This document shows, in pieces, positions 13,716-20,052 of a DNA stretch of 20,582 nucleotides. Position 1 is the first letter of the stretch; each line of letters starts with the position of its first letter. A program made the translations under genes and the position numbers. The DNA is from a virus: positions 1 to 20,582 of IMG/VR virus record IMGVR_UViG_3300004805_000046; one strand, given 5' to 3'. Under the pieces are notes generated by a model. The model was not told the DNA's origin and did no database searches. It saw only the letters and a list, made by a program, of their open reading frames with translations.

Positions 13716-13910
13716 TCACTCGTCTTGTTGCTTCAGCCAAACTTTCATCTCGCTAACGATACGGTATGCCAGCATAAGGCCGTACACCTTGCCGACTATT
13801 TCCCGATACCGTGGGTAATCTTCAGCGCAACCATCGGCAAGCGCGTCTGTCAGCGCCTTGCGTTCATCGTCGATCTGCTTCTGCAGCAGGGTCATAACGT
13901 CACTCGCCAT
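13716..13910 (-). CDS. Small helical protein after portal, 64 aa
   Basis: ATG 13910 overlaps the portal stop by 11 nt, so it is probably translated with the portal gene. The sequence is all-helical in character (VMTLLQKQIDDERKALTDAL, then YREIVGKVYGLMLAYRIVSE) and ends MKVWLKQQDE. It has no cysteines and no membrane segment. Small helical genes directly after the portal are common in podoviruses. The function is unknown; an assembly or connector accessory is possible. Confidence 0.65.
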   Translation of the reverse strand: MASDVMTLLQKQIDDERKALTDALADGCAEDYPRYREIVGKVYGLMLAYRIVSEMKVWLKQQDE

Positions 13911-16443
13911 TCGTAGTCTCCTTCTTCTGTTTCGCTGCCAGCGCCTGTGCAGCCAACTTCATCATGTGTTGCTGCTGCTTATGGCTCAGCCCTTGAACAT
14001 GAGCCTGCTGTTTATGCGCTGCTTGTTGTTGAAGCTGCTGCGCCTTTAAAGCTGCGGCCTGCTGCATTGCCTGTTGCTGGGCCTGTGCCTGCTGCGCCTG
14101 AATAGCCAACTGCTGCTGATGAGCCTGTTGTCCTTGCTGGGCTTGTTGCGCTGCTTGCTGCATAGCAATACGAGGGTCTGGGCCTTGTGGCTGCTGCTTC
14201 GCCGCTTCCATTTGCAGCTTCTGCTGGTTGTACGCAATATCCGCATCGACCTTCTTGGCCTTGATCTGGGCTTCCTGCCCTTTGATTTGCAACTCAGCCT
14301 GCTGCATCTGGATGAGCGGGTCTTGCGCTTGTTGCTGGGCCTGTTGTTGTGCTGCGCCAGCCTTATTCATCTGGAGCAACTGCGTAGCGGCTTGCGCTAC
14401 AAGGCGAGACAACTGCACCTCCATCTCAGGCGGTAGTTCTGCATTGGGCAGCGGCAGCGGAGCGCCAAGACGATCCTCAATCTTCTTACGATAGGAGAAG
14501 GCCAGATGCTCAGAGATATGCGCCATGATTGCCGCCCCCATCTGCTGTGCCATCGGGTTCTGCCCAATCACTTGCGCGATCATCGGGTCTTGCATGAAGG
14601 TTTGATGCACTGCAATATGAGCATCGTGATCTTGCAGCAGGAACGCCTTTGTCGGTTTGCCGTTCAGGAACGCCATGTTCTCGCTGATCGGGTCTACCTG
14701 CAACATATCATCTTCAGTAGGAATCAGCTTCGCAGCGTTCTTAATACCAAGAACTTCCAGCATCTGCCGATGCAGCAGTGGAAGGTCATAAATCTGTGGT
14801 GCTGTAGCCGCCAACTGAAGTGCGGCCTGATACTGCATGATCCGCTGTGCCATCGTCGCACTATTGGGATCACTGACCGGAATGACTTCGACAAGGGAAT
14901 AGTCCGACTTCTTGGCGCTACGATCCCCGCTCTCCGGGTCATACTCATAATCTTCAGCCGAGTGATCCCGGCGAATCGCGGCCAGCAGTTTAAACTCCTG
15001 CTTCATGGAGTTGTGTACACGGGCCTGCACAGCCGACATAGTTTTAAGCGTGCGTTCCAGCAGCGCCAGCGTTGTGCCCACCGGAGCATTGGCCGACATA
15101 TCGCTGATGTTCATGTCAGAGATAGCCCCCAGCCGCCGTGCTTCCTCTGTCAACTGATTGAGCAGCGCCATCAGAACCTGACTCGGCTCCTTGTACGGCA
15201 GCGGCATGATGTTGTCACGCAGCACCCCACTCGCTACATCAACATCCCGCCACTCGCCCGGGCCGATGGGAGTGTCATCGCCCTTGATCCGCAGTCCCCG
15301 TGTCTTCATACCACCGGGAAGATTACTCAACTGGCCTGCATCAATAAGCTCACGGATGATGCTGGTGCCTGACCGGGCGTAGCCGCCGATCAAGTTAATA
15401 AGGCCCATCCCATATGCGCCAAAGCCGGGGATGTATGTGTACTGCACGAAGTGCTGGCGCTTTAACTGGTTCTCATCGTCCTCTTCCCAGTTACGGTACA
15501 CGCTAAGAACTTTATTCGTCCCTTTCTCAAGGGTCACGATGTAGGGCCGTGCAATGCCGTTGGGGTCTTCGTCACCGGGGACTTCCCAATCCACTTGAAT
15601 CTCACACAACTGATAGCGGTTGTCATCTGTGAGTGTGAAGCCCTGATGCTCGGCCTTCTTCTTCTCAATATCCGTATGCGTCTGCACCGGCTCGCCAAGA
15701 TCAACCTCGCGGTAGAACCCCGCCACTTGCAGCTTCTTCACCTCGTTAGGAGTCTTACGCATGATATGCGTAACACGCTCAGATGTTTGTGCATCGCTGG
15801 CACCATAAGGGATGATTACATCTTCAGCCGGGATGAACATCGAAACTTGGCGTCCAAGCGCGGTGTCAAAGTACACCTTCTTGAATGAGGCACCGGATAA
15901 GCCGAGGGAGAACAACATCCGCTCATGTTCAGGCCGATACTCAGGCATCTTCTCGGTCAACTGGTAGTTCATGTCGGTACGAACTCGGGCCGCAGCATCA
16001 ATCTTGTCCTGCGTTTCTTCTCCGATAATCTCGGTCTTGACCGGGCCTGCTGCCGGAAAAGTCTCCATGATCGTTTCGGACTGAAAGCGTATCGCTGCCT
16101 CTGCAAGAACTGTAGAGTAAACCCCGCATGCGCCTGTCCACGGCTCAGTGCGCTCCTCGTACTTCAGGCCCAGAACTTCCAGCCCCTTGATGTAGTTGTC
16201 CACCCAATCCTTGCGGCTGGTAATGTCGGCCTCAACCAACTCCATCAAGTCGCTGCCAAGCGTCTGCAACTCCGCTTCGCTCATCCTCTCAGCCAGATTC
16301 TCACCGAACCCGTCTTCTTCAACTTCAATAACTACCAGTGCATCAGTGGGTTCCCCCTCAATCTCAAACTCAGTAGGCTCATCGGCTGCGGCTTGCAGAA
16401 ACGGATTCTGGCCTTGCGGCATAGAGTAGAGAGGTTTTTCCAT
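13900..16443 (-). CDS. Portal protein, large type with Gln-rich C-terminus
   Basis: An 847-residue protein with ATG 16443 and SD AGGG. The N-terminal third carries the signature of large portals: RTEPWTGACGVYSTVLAEAA (about 98-117) and RFQSETIMETFPAAGPVKTE (119-138), followed by FIPAEDVIIPYGA and THIMRKTPNEVKKL. The core includes KRQHFVQYTYIPGFGAYGMG and MNISDMSANAPVGTTLALLE, the stem and clip region of the dodecameric ring. From about 689 to the end it becomes extremely Gln/Ala-rich and helical (QQAQQQAMQQAAALKAQQLQ), fitting an extended barrel or coiled coil inside the head. It provides the DNA entry pore and docking site for TerL. The C-terminal repeat is longer and more biased than usual. 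Confidence 0.9.
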   Translation of the reverse strand: MEKPLYSMPQGQNPFLQAAADEPTEFEIEGEPTDALVVIEVEEDGFGENLAERMSEAELQTLGSDLMELVEADITSRKDWVDNYIKGLEVLGLKYEERTEPWTGACGVYSTVLAEAAIRFQSETIMETFPAAGPVKTEIIGEETQDKIDAAARVRTDMNYQLTEKMPEYRPEHERMLFSLGLSGASFKKVYFDTALGRQVSMFIPAEDVIIPYGASDAQTSERVTHIMRKTPNEVKKLQVAGFYREVDLGEPVQTHTDIEKKKAEHQGFTLTDDNRYQLCEIQVDWEVPGDEDPNGIARPYIVTLEKGTNKVLSVYRNWEEDDENQLKRQHFVQYTYIPGFGAYGMGLINLIGGYARSGTSIIRELIDAGQLSNLPGGMKTRGLRIKGDDTPIGPGEWRDVDVASGVLRDNIMPLPYKEPSQVLMALLNQLTEEARRLGAISDMNISDMSANAPVGTTLALLERTLKTMSAVQARVHNSMKQEFKLLAAIRRDHSAEDYEYDPESGDRSAKKSDYSLVEVIPVSDPNSATMAQRIMQYQAALQLAATAPQIYDLPLLHRQMLEVLGIKNAAKLIPTEDDMLQVDPISENMAFLNGKPTKAFLLQDHDAHIAVHQTFMQDPMIAQVIGQNPMAQQMGAAIMAHISEHLAFSYRKKIEDRLGAPLPLPNAELPPEMEVQLSRLVAQAATQLLQMNKAGAAQQQAQQQAQDPLIQMQQAELQIKGQEAQIKAKKVDADIAYNQQKLQMEAAKQQPQGPDPRIAMQQAAQQAQQGQQAHQQQLAIQAQQAQAQQQAMQQAAALKAQQLQQQAAHKQQAHVQGLSHKQQQHMMKLAAQALAAKQKKETTNGE

Positions 16444-16445
16444 GA

Positions 16446-16706
16446 TTAGCCCTTAAGAGTAGCCCGATTGGTCTTGAGGTTGTAATTGTATTTGGATGTG
16501 GGCTTCCCGGATAGCTTAGACGCCCTATCCTTGGCACGCTCCTCTGCGGTCATCCTGTTCCGCGCTTCCCCCGCAGCGGTCAATTTTTCAGAGTCCTTCT
16601 CCATCTGCCCCCGCGCTCTGAGTAGCCCCAAAGCAGTTTCCCGGGAGCCAACTTGGGAAGTCAGGCGGTCAATCAGGTCATTTCTGCCTGTATGTTTCTG
16701 TGTCAT
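16446..16706 (-). CDS. Conserved small protein between terL and portal, 86 aa
   Basis: ATG 16706 shares a base with the TerL stop (TAATG), so it is coupled to terminase translation. The protein is strongly charged and helical: RETALGLLRARGQMEKDSEK, then LTAAGEARNRMTAEERAKDR and SGKPTSKYNYNLKTNRATL. The LTAAG-x-x-R-x-x-MTAEERAKDRAS core and the Y-N-x-K-T-N-R-A-T-L ending are a pattern that recurs in small proteins next to portal genes of environmental phages. No enzymatic motif is visible. It may assist packaging or portal assembly; unproven. Confidence 0.68.
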   Translation of the reverse strand: MTQKHTGRNDLIDRLTSQVGSRETALGLLRARGQMEKDSEKLTAAGEARNRMTAEERAKDRASKLSGKPTSKYNYNLKTNRATLKG

Positions 16707-19126
16707 TAGTAGTACCCTCCTGCACGCCGTGGTGTAAACGGTTGCCCGTCCTCGATATCTGTATTAAGTTTGAGCATCCCACCCTTACGGATTCGCATCA
16801 ATCCAAGCGTCATAGTATCGACCTCATCGTCATGTTCCCCAGCAGGAAATGCCAATATCTCTTCCACAACCTCCGCAGCCCAATGCGTTTCAGGAAACCA
16901 TATATGCCCCGATGCGTACATGTCAGCTACGGCATTCAACCGTGCTATCTTATCCTGCCCTTTACCCGGGCTGTAGTCCTGCACAAATATGCCTGATCTT
17001 CGCATCTCATCAATCAACGGCTGACCGCTTGCCTTGGCCTCCACAATCACACTGTCCGGTTGCCATATCTCATACTGCTCGTGAGCCATCTTCTTTAGCT
17101 CGGGAAACTCGTACTTGCCCTTGACCCGGTTCAGCAGGATAGCGTTAGTAACCTTGTCTTCGTTCGTCCATACACCCCAAGTTTGGCATACCGAAAAGTC
17201 CGAGCGTTCCTTAGTAGTGAGCGCAGTATCCCAAGCCTGTACAATAAAGTCAACTGCAGGTGGACTCTCGCTAGGCCACCACTTTATCCAATCCCGCTTA
17301 ATAATCGCAGCTTCTGCAGCCGTGGGATTCTGCTGGTACTGCGCATACCACTGCCACATTATGTGGTGCATCGACGCCCGTGTTTGCTGCAGGCTTGCAA
17401 TGCTCCACTGCTCGGGCCACAGAGATTTCTCCTCTGTAGTGCCTTCGTTCAGGATAGCCGGGAACTCAAATGACTCGTACTTATCCCCACCAACATTCAG
17501 TTCTGAATCTTTCAGCAGTCGCCCTATCAAGTCCCTTTGGTGCCATCTGGTGTTATGGCTAACCACCCCATTCGCTATGAAGCTCTCTGTGCCTTCAACC
17601 TGAATATCAAATACATCCTCTTCTCCATCAGGGATTATGGATACGATCTCATCCAGCGTGAGACTCAATGTACTTAATGGCTTTGCGGAGAAGATCGGGG
17701 GTGTTGCGTTCTTTAACAACGAGGTTGCATGAGTTGCATAGTAGTGCGCGGACTTTGCCAGTTGGGTGGCAGTGGTCAACAGCCAACCTCCGAACTTTCC
17801 ATGCCGCTGGGGTGTTGGTGTCAGTTGGAGGCTCCCCGCATATTGCACAGACCCCAGACTGCTCGGAAAACATTCGGTCGTAGTCAGCCCCAGTGATCCC
17901 ATACTGCAGCTTGAGATGCGCGTCACTTCGTTTCTTGGGGCAGTAGTGACCCCCTTTTGCTTTGCGCTCAGCGTAGATAGCTTTGTTGTTACACGCGAGG
18001 CAAAGTCCTTTAGCGTACGCAGGGTTGTTGCAGTCAGGTGTGCCGCAAGTCTTACCCCTCCACTTACCCCAACCAGTTGCTGCAAGGCTTTCTGGAGCTT
18101 CTCTACGCGCCTTGTGGTAGTGGTACTTACACTTTCCTCTAGCGTAGTGGGGTTCCGCGCATCCGGGTTCGTCGCACATACAAGGGACATCCCCACCTGC
18201 AAGTCGCATATTGGTATCCATTGTTCTACTCCGTTTTGGTTCACAAGCAGCGGATGCCGCTCATTCCCACGGATTATAACACCAGACTTCAACGCCACTG
18301 AATAAACGCGATCTAACCCTTGGTTTGACCAACCTAACACCTTAGCAGCACGGAACCCCCCATCCACATAGCTAGCTACCATATCTCCGGGCTGCACGTT
18401 TTTTATGGGTTTGTCGGTGCCGTTTGCCAGCGTGACTCGGGTATCCCCGGTTAAACAGTGCAACACGCATATCTTCCCACCCGGCATCAAGCGCGTGCGC
18501 AGGCCAGCACTAAACCACTCGTAGACCGTGTCAAGGGATGTGGTGTTCCCCATTTTGATGTCTTGCTCTGACAACGGATCATCTGCCACGATTAAGTTAG
18601 CCCCCCGTCCAGCTAACGCACCACCCACACCGATTGCGAAGAACTCACCCCCGGCAGTTGTGTTCCATTGACCTGCGGCCTTGGCATCTGCGGCAATTAA
18701 GGTATTAGGGAAAATCGTGCGATATTCTGTAGTCTGCATTAAGTTACGCACCTTGCGCGACATGACAACAGCCAGATCAACAGTATGCGAAGCCACAATA
18801 ACCTTGTGATCCGGGTGTTTGCCAAGATACCACGCCGGGTAATATATGGAAATCATCTGCGATTTGCCAAAACGCGGTGCCATTGACACAGCAATCCGGG
18901 TTTTTACCTCCTGTTCTACGTCCATTAACAGGCTTCCGAGCTTTTTCAGATGAATACCAAACTTATATGCCGGGTCTACCGCAGCAATAAACGCGAGGAA
19001 GTCGTTTTGGCAGATATTTATCCGTTTGCGACCTTCTAGCTCATTCATCATCGTAAGAATGGCGGCTTTTTCCCCATCTGGCAGGGATTTTAGTATCTTT
19101 GTAATCTGGGATTGCGTCAGGCTCAT
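16706..19126 (-). CDS. terL: Terminase large subunit, interrupted by an intein
   Basis: An 806-residue precursor; removing the 302-residue intein leaves 504 residues, a normal TerL size. The ATPase domain has a Walker A-type motif (MAPRFGKSQ, 82-90) and Walker B (ANLIVADDP, 176-184); the coupling motif TRWHQRDLIGRL starts at 526, directly after the intein. The RNase H-like nuclease has AWDTALTTKERSDF (Asp633), VIVEAKASGQPL (Glu696) and GEHDDEVDTMTLGL (Asp766/Asp767/Asp770). It drives DNA translocation into the head and cuts concatemers. ATG overlaps the small terminase stop (ATGA). The intein lies between residues 223 and 526 (His | intein | Thr), so function depends on splicing. The frame is open throughout. 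Confidence 0.95.
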   Translation of the reverse strand: MSLTQSQITKILKSLPDGEKAAILTMMNELEGRKRINICQNDFLAFIAAVDPAYKFGIHLKKLGSLLMDVEQEVKTRIAVSMAPRFGKSQMISIYYPAWYLGKHPDHKVIVASHTVDLAVVMSRKVRNLMQTTEYRTIFPNTLIAADAKAAGQWNTTAGGEFFAIGVGGALAGRGANLIVADDPLSEQDIKMGNTTSLDTVYEWFSAGLRTRLMPGGKICVLHCLTGDTRVTLANGTDKPIKNVQPGDMVASYVDGGFRAAKVLGWSNQGLDRVYSVALKSGVIIRGNERHPLLVNQNGVEQWIPICDLQVGMSLVCATNPDARNPTTLEESVSTTTTRRVEKLQKALQQLVGVSGGVRLAAHLTATTLRTLKDFASRVTTKLSTLSAKQKGVTTAPRNEVTRISSCSMGSLGLTTTECFPSSLGSVQYAGSLQLTPTPQRHGKFGGWLLTTATQLAKSAHYYATHATSLLKNATPPIFSAKPLSTLSLTLDEIVSIIPDGEEDVFDIQVEGTESFIANGVVSHNTRWHQRDLIGRLLKDSELNVGGDKYESFEFPAILNEGTTEEKSLWPEQWSIASLQQTRASMHHIMWQWYAQYQQNPTAAEAAIIKRDWIKWWPSESPPAVDFIVQAWDTALTTKERSDFSVCQTWGVWTNEDKVTNAILLNRVKGKYEFPELKKMAHEQYEIWQPDSVIVEAKASGQPLIDEMRRSGIFVQDYSPGKGQDKIARLNAVADMYASGHIWFPETHWAAEVVEEILAFPAGEHDDEVDTMTLGLMRIRKGGMLKLNTDIEDGQPFTPRRAGGYY
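17649..18221 (-). CDS. Endonuclease VII-type HNH nuclease nested out of frame in the intein
   Basis: A 190-residue protein on the same strand as TerL but in another frame, wholly inside the intein. ATG 18221 has SD GGAG 7 nt upstream (18229-18232). The N-terminus has two tandem Cys-rich units: CDEPGCAEPHYARGKCKYH (16-34) and CGTPDCNNPAYAKGLCLAC (59-77), likely zinc-binding. The nuclease is the recombination endonuclease VII family: LQYGITGADYDRMFSEQSGV, CAIC (Cys125/Cys128), LAVDHCHPTGKVRALLCNSC (Asp149, His150, His152, Cys162, Cys165) and Asn166. It would cut the intein-less terL allele to spread the intein. Coding quality is clearly better in this frame than in the intein frame here. The stop (TGA 17649) falls exactly where the intein's C-terminal splicing block begins. 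Confidence 0.9.
   Translation of the reverse strand: MDTNMRLAGGDVPCMCDEPGCAEPHYARGKCKYHYHKARREAPESLAATGWGKWRGKTCGTPDCNNPAYAKGLCLACNNKAIYAERKAKGGHYCPKKRSDAHLKLQYGITGADYDRMFSEQSGVCAICGEPPTDTNTPAAWKVRRLAVDHCHPTGKVRALLCNSCNLVVKERNTPDLLRKAIKYIESHAG
18229..18232 (-). promoter_or_regulatory. Ribosome binding site of the nested HNH gene
   Basis: On the minus strand the sequence CGGAGTAGAACA precedes ATG 18221, placing GGAG 7 nt from the start, a normal spacing. It lies within the coding sequence of the intein's N-terminal splicing domain. It decides the start at 18221 over the in-frame ATG four codons later, which has no such site. Confidence 0.7.
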
Positions 19127-19680
19127 ACACTGACACCGACAATATCGGAAATATCCGGCAGGGAGGGATTACGCTGGTGCGCAGGGGTAGGCGCATCATA
19201 GGTTTCTGCTTCAATAACCCGTGTAAGCCGCTCCCGTAGCATCTGCTCAAGCTCTTCTGTGGGCCGATGCCGCATAGTAATCTCTGTTTTCTCAGTAAAC
19301 AGGCCAACATCCGAGATTTTGCCCAGCATCTCAAGCGCCTTAATGCGTATTCGTGGGTCTGGGCTATCTGATTCAAGCAAAAGCCGATTTGTGATGTACG
19401 TTCTTAGTTGCGCTGCCGACTGTACTACCGTTTTGTCGTATTCAGACAGCAGGGCCGCTACCTGTGCTACTACCCCGGGGGAACACAAGTCCCGATCTGT
19501 CGCGTTTTTGGCCCCAGTAAATATTTGCCTCGCGAGGTCTTGCTCTTGCGCAGTTGGCTCTACCGCAGCACCAACGTCATCTAGGGCAGCTACAGCCGCA
19601 TCAATGCGATCCTGTAGGGATTCAAATGTGGGGGAGAAGTCCGAAAGCGGTATTTCGGTTTCCAGCAGAACAGTGTACAT
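19123..19680 (-). CDS. Probable terminase small subunit
   Basis: A 185-residue protein starting at ATG 19680; the frame stays open upstream to 19908, but that part is made from the intergenic repeats and is not conserved-looking, so the shorter start is chosen. Only a weak SD is visible. It is acidic and helical, with a conserved-looking core DPRIRIKALEMLGKISDVGL and FTEKTEITMRHRPTEELEQM (about 108-147), then LRERLTRVIE, a pattern I associate with small terminases of environmental phages. Its stop overlaps the TerL start (ATGA), the normal place for TerS, which recognises the packaging site and recruits TerL. No clear helix-turn-helix could be marked by eye, so the call rests on position and this core. 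Confidence 0.68.
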   Translation of the reverse strand: MYTVLLETEIPLSDFSPTFESLQDRIDAAVAALDDVGAAVEPTAQEQDLARQIFTGAKNATDRDLCSPGVVAQVAALLSEYDKTVVQSAAQLRTYITNRLLLESDSPDPRIRIKALEMLGKISDVGLFTEKTEITMRHRPTEELEQMLRERLTRVIEAETYDAPTPAHQRNPSLPDISDIVGVSV

Positions 19681-19707
19681 AACGCAACCAGTTAAGGCGA
19701 TGGGGGA

Positions 19708-19736
19708 AGTATACGGGAAATATAAAAAATTTTCGA
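19708..19736 (-). promoter_or_regulatory. Candidate promoter for the structural operon
   Basis: On the minus strand, TATACT (19713-19708) is a 5/6 match to the -10 box, with TCGAAA (19736-19731, 4/6) exactly 17 nt upstream. The start would be about 19701, some 20 nt before the small terminase ATG. The -10 box has the same sequence as in the promoter at 10175-10203. The surrounding AT-rich block (19721-19736) helps the case; the weak -35 lowers it. Confidence 0.5.
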
Positions 19737-19770
19737 GTGGCCTTTTTATTTTGGTGGGGGGGCATCCCAT

Positions 19771-19804
19771 AATACCCGACTTATTTAGTGGGTTATATCT
19801 TTTA
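19771..19804. repeat. 34-bp direct repeat, copy 1
   Basis: Identical to the copy at 19825-19858, with a period of 54 bp. It starts AATACCCGACTTATTTAGTG and ends in TTATATCTTTTA. Inside it is an imperfect dyad, ACCCgACT and AGTGGGT around TATTT. A weaker match (GGCATCC) extends to the left of both copies. Candidate protein-binding site (operator, packaging or origin). Confidence 0.9.
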
Positions 19805-19824
19805 AAAATGTGGGCATCCTTCAC

Positions 19825-19858
19825 AATACCCGACTTATTTAGTGGGTTATATCTTTTA
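19825..19858. repeat. 34-bp direct repeat, copy 2
   Basis: Second identical copy, separated from the first by 20 bp, so the two sites lie about five helical turns apart on the same DNA face. No further copy was noticed in the window. The exact identity, in a region where nothing encodes protein, argues for recent duplication or selection on a binding site. Confidence 0.9.
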
Positions 19859-19974
19859 GAAGCGCCGGGGGGTACTGCGCCCAGCGTAAGCGGCGCGTGG
19901 GACTCCATCTACCCATAAGTGGGGATGGGGGTGTAGTGGGGTAATAGGAACCCCAAAATTCTAACCCTAGAAGC

Positions 19975-20003
19975 TTGACAGAGTATATGAACTAGGTTAC
20001 ATT
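19975..20003 (+). promoter_or_regulatory. Sigma-70-like promoter for the rightward gene
   Basis: A perfect -35 TTGACA (19975-19980), a 17-nt spacer and TACATT (19998-20003, 4/6). The expected start is near 20010, 43 nt before ATG 20053. This is the best -35 box in the window and fits an early gene read by the host polymerase. Confidence 0.7.
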
Positions 20004-20008
20004 ATAGG

Positions 20009-20026
20009 TGTCGGTTGATTCCGACA
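20009..20026 (+). other. Stem-loop at the 5' end of the rightward transcript
   Basis: TGTCGG (20009-20014) and CCGACA (20021-20026) form a 6-bp stem with a 6-nt loop, placed at the predicted transcription start. A 5'-terminal hairpin can protect mRNA from decay; it could also be an operator next to the promoter. Confidence 0.5.
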
Positions 20027-20052
20027 GTTTATTAACCCTTTTGGAGTATCTC

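Larger units (their letters stand above)
17552..18457 (-). mobile_element. Intein in TerL (302 residues, class 1)
   Basis: TerL residues 224-525. Block A begins at Cys224 (CLTGDTRVTLANG). Block B is GNERHPLLV with His291; the usual Thr three residues before it is replaced by Asn288. WIPICDLQVGM follows, as in Hint domains. Block F is EEDVFDIQVEGTESFIANG and block G is VVSHN, with penultimate His524, terminal Asn525 and Thr as first C-extein residue. Everything needed for standard splicing is present. The Hint parts are residues 224 to about 318 and about 491 to 525, together roughly 130 residues, the size of a mini-intein. The 170 residues between them look like non-functional Ser/Thr-rich sequence and coincide with a complete gene in another frame. 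Confidence 0.92.
19737..19974. other. Divergent control region without genes
   Basis: Non-coding stretch between the operon promoter and the rightward promoter. It holds the two 34-bp repeats (listed separately) and then a G-rich plus strand with runs at 19867-19872, 19921-19924, 19927-19931 and 19938-19941. The last run can pair with CCCC at 19951-19954 around a 9-nt loop. No supported open frame is seen. It is a likely place for early regulation, packaging initiation or replication start. Confidence 0.6.

Noticed and set aside
13940-14380. CTG-rich tract as a DNA microsatellite
   Set aside because: It is explained by the Gln/Ala-rich portal C-terminus and is imperfect at the DNA level.
14506-15372. 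Plus-strand open frame of 288 codons opposite the portal
   Set aside because: Complementary to conserved portal sequence; His/Arg/Cys-rich composition typical of antisense frames.
17649-18221. In-frame LAGLIDADG or HNH domain of the intein
   Set aside because: The intein frame between the Hint halves is Ser/Thr-rich without nuclease motifs; all nuclease motifs are in the other frame.
17552-18457. Group I intron instead of intein in terL
   Set aside because: The frame is continuous and carries Hint blocks A, B, F and G with catalytic Cys, His, Asn and Thr+1, so protein splicing explains the insertion.
19771-19858. CRISPR array or T7/T3-type phage polymerase promoters
   Set aside because: Only two copies with a 20-bp gap, so not CRISPR. 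Resemblance to T7 or T3 promoters needs gaps and lacks the initiating G-run in the right place; no phage polymerase gene is in the window.
19681-19908. N-terminal extension of the small terminase reading through the repeats
   Set aside because: The extension would encode the repeated peptide KRYNPLNKSGI only because the 34-bp repeats are in frame; the candidate promoter at 19708-19736 also lies inside it.
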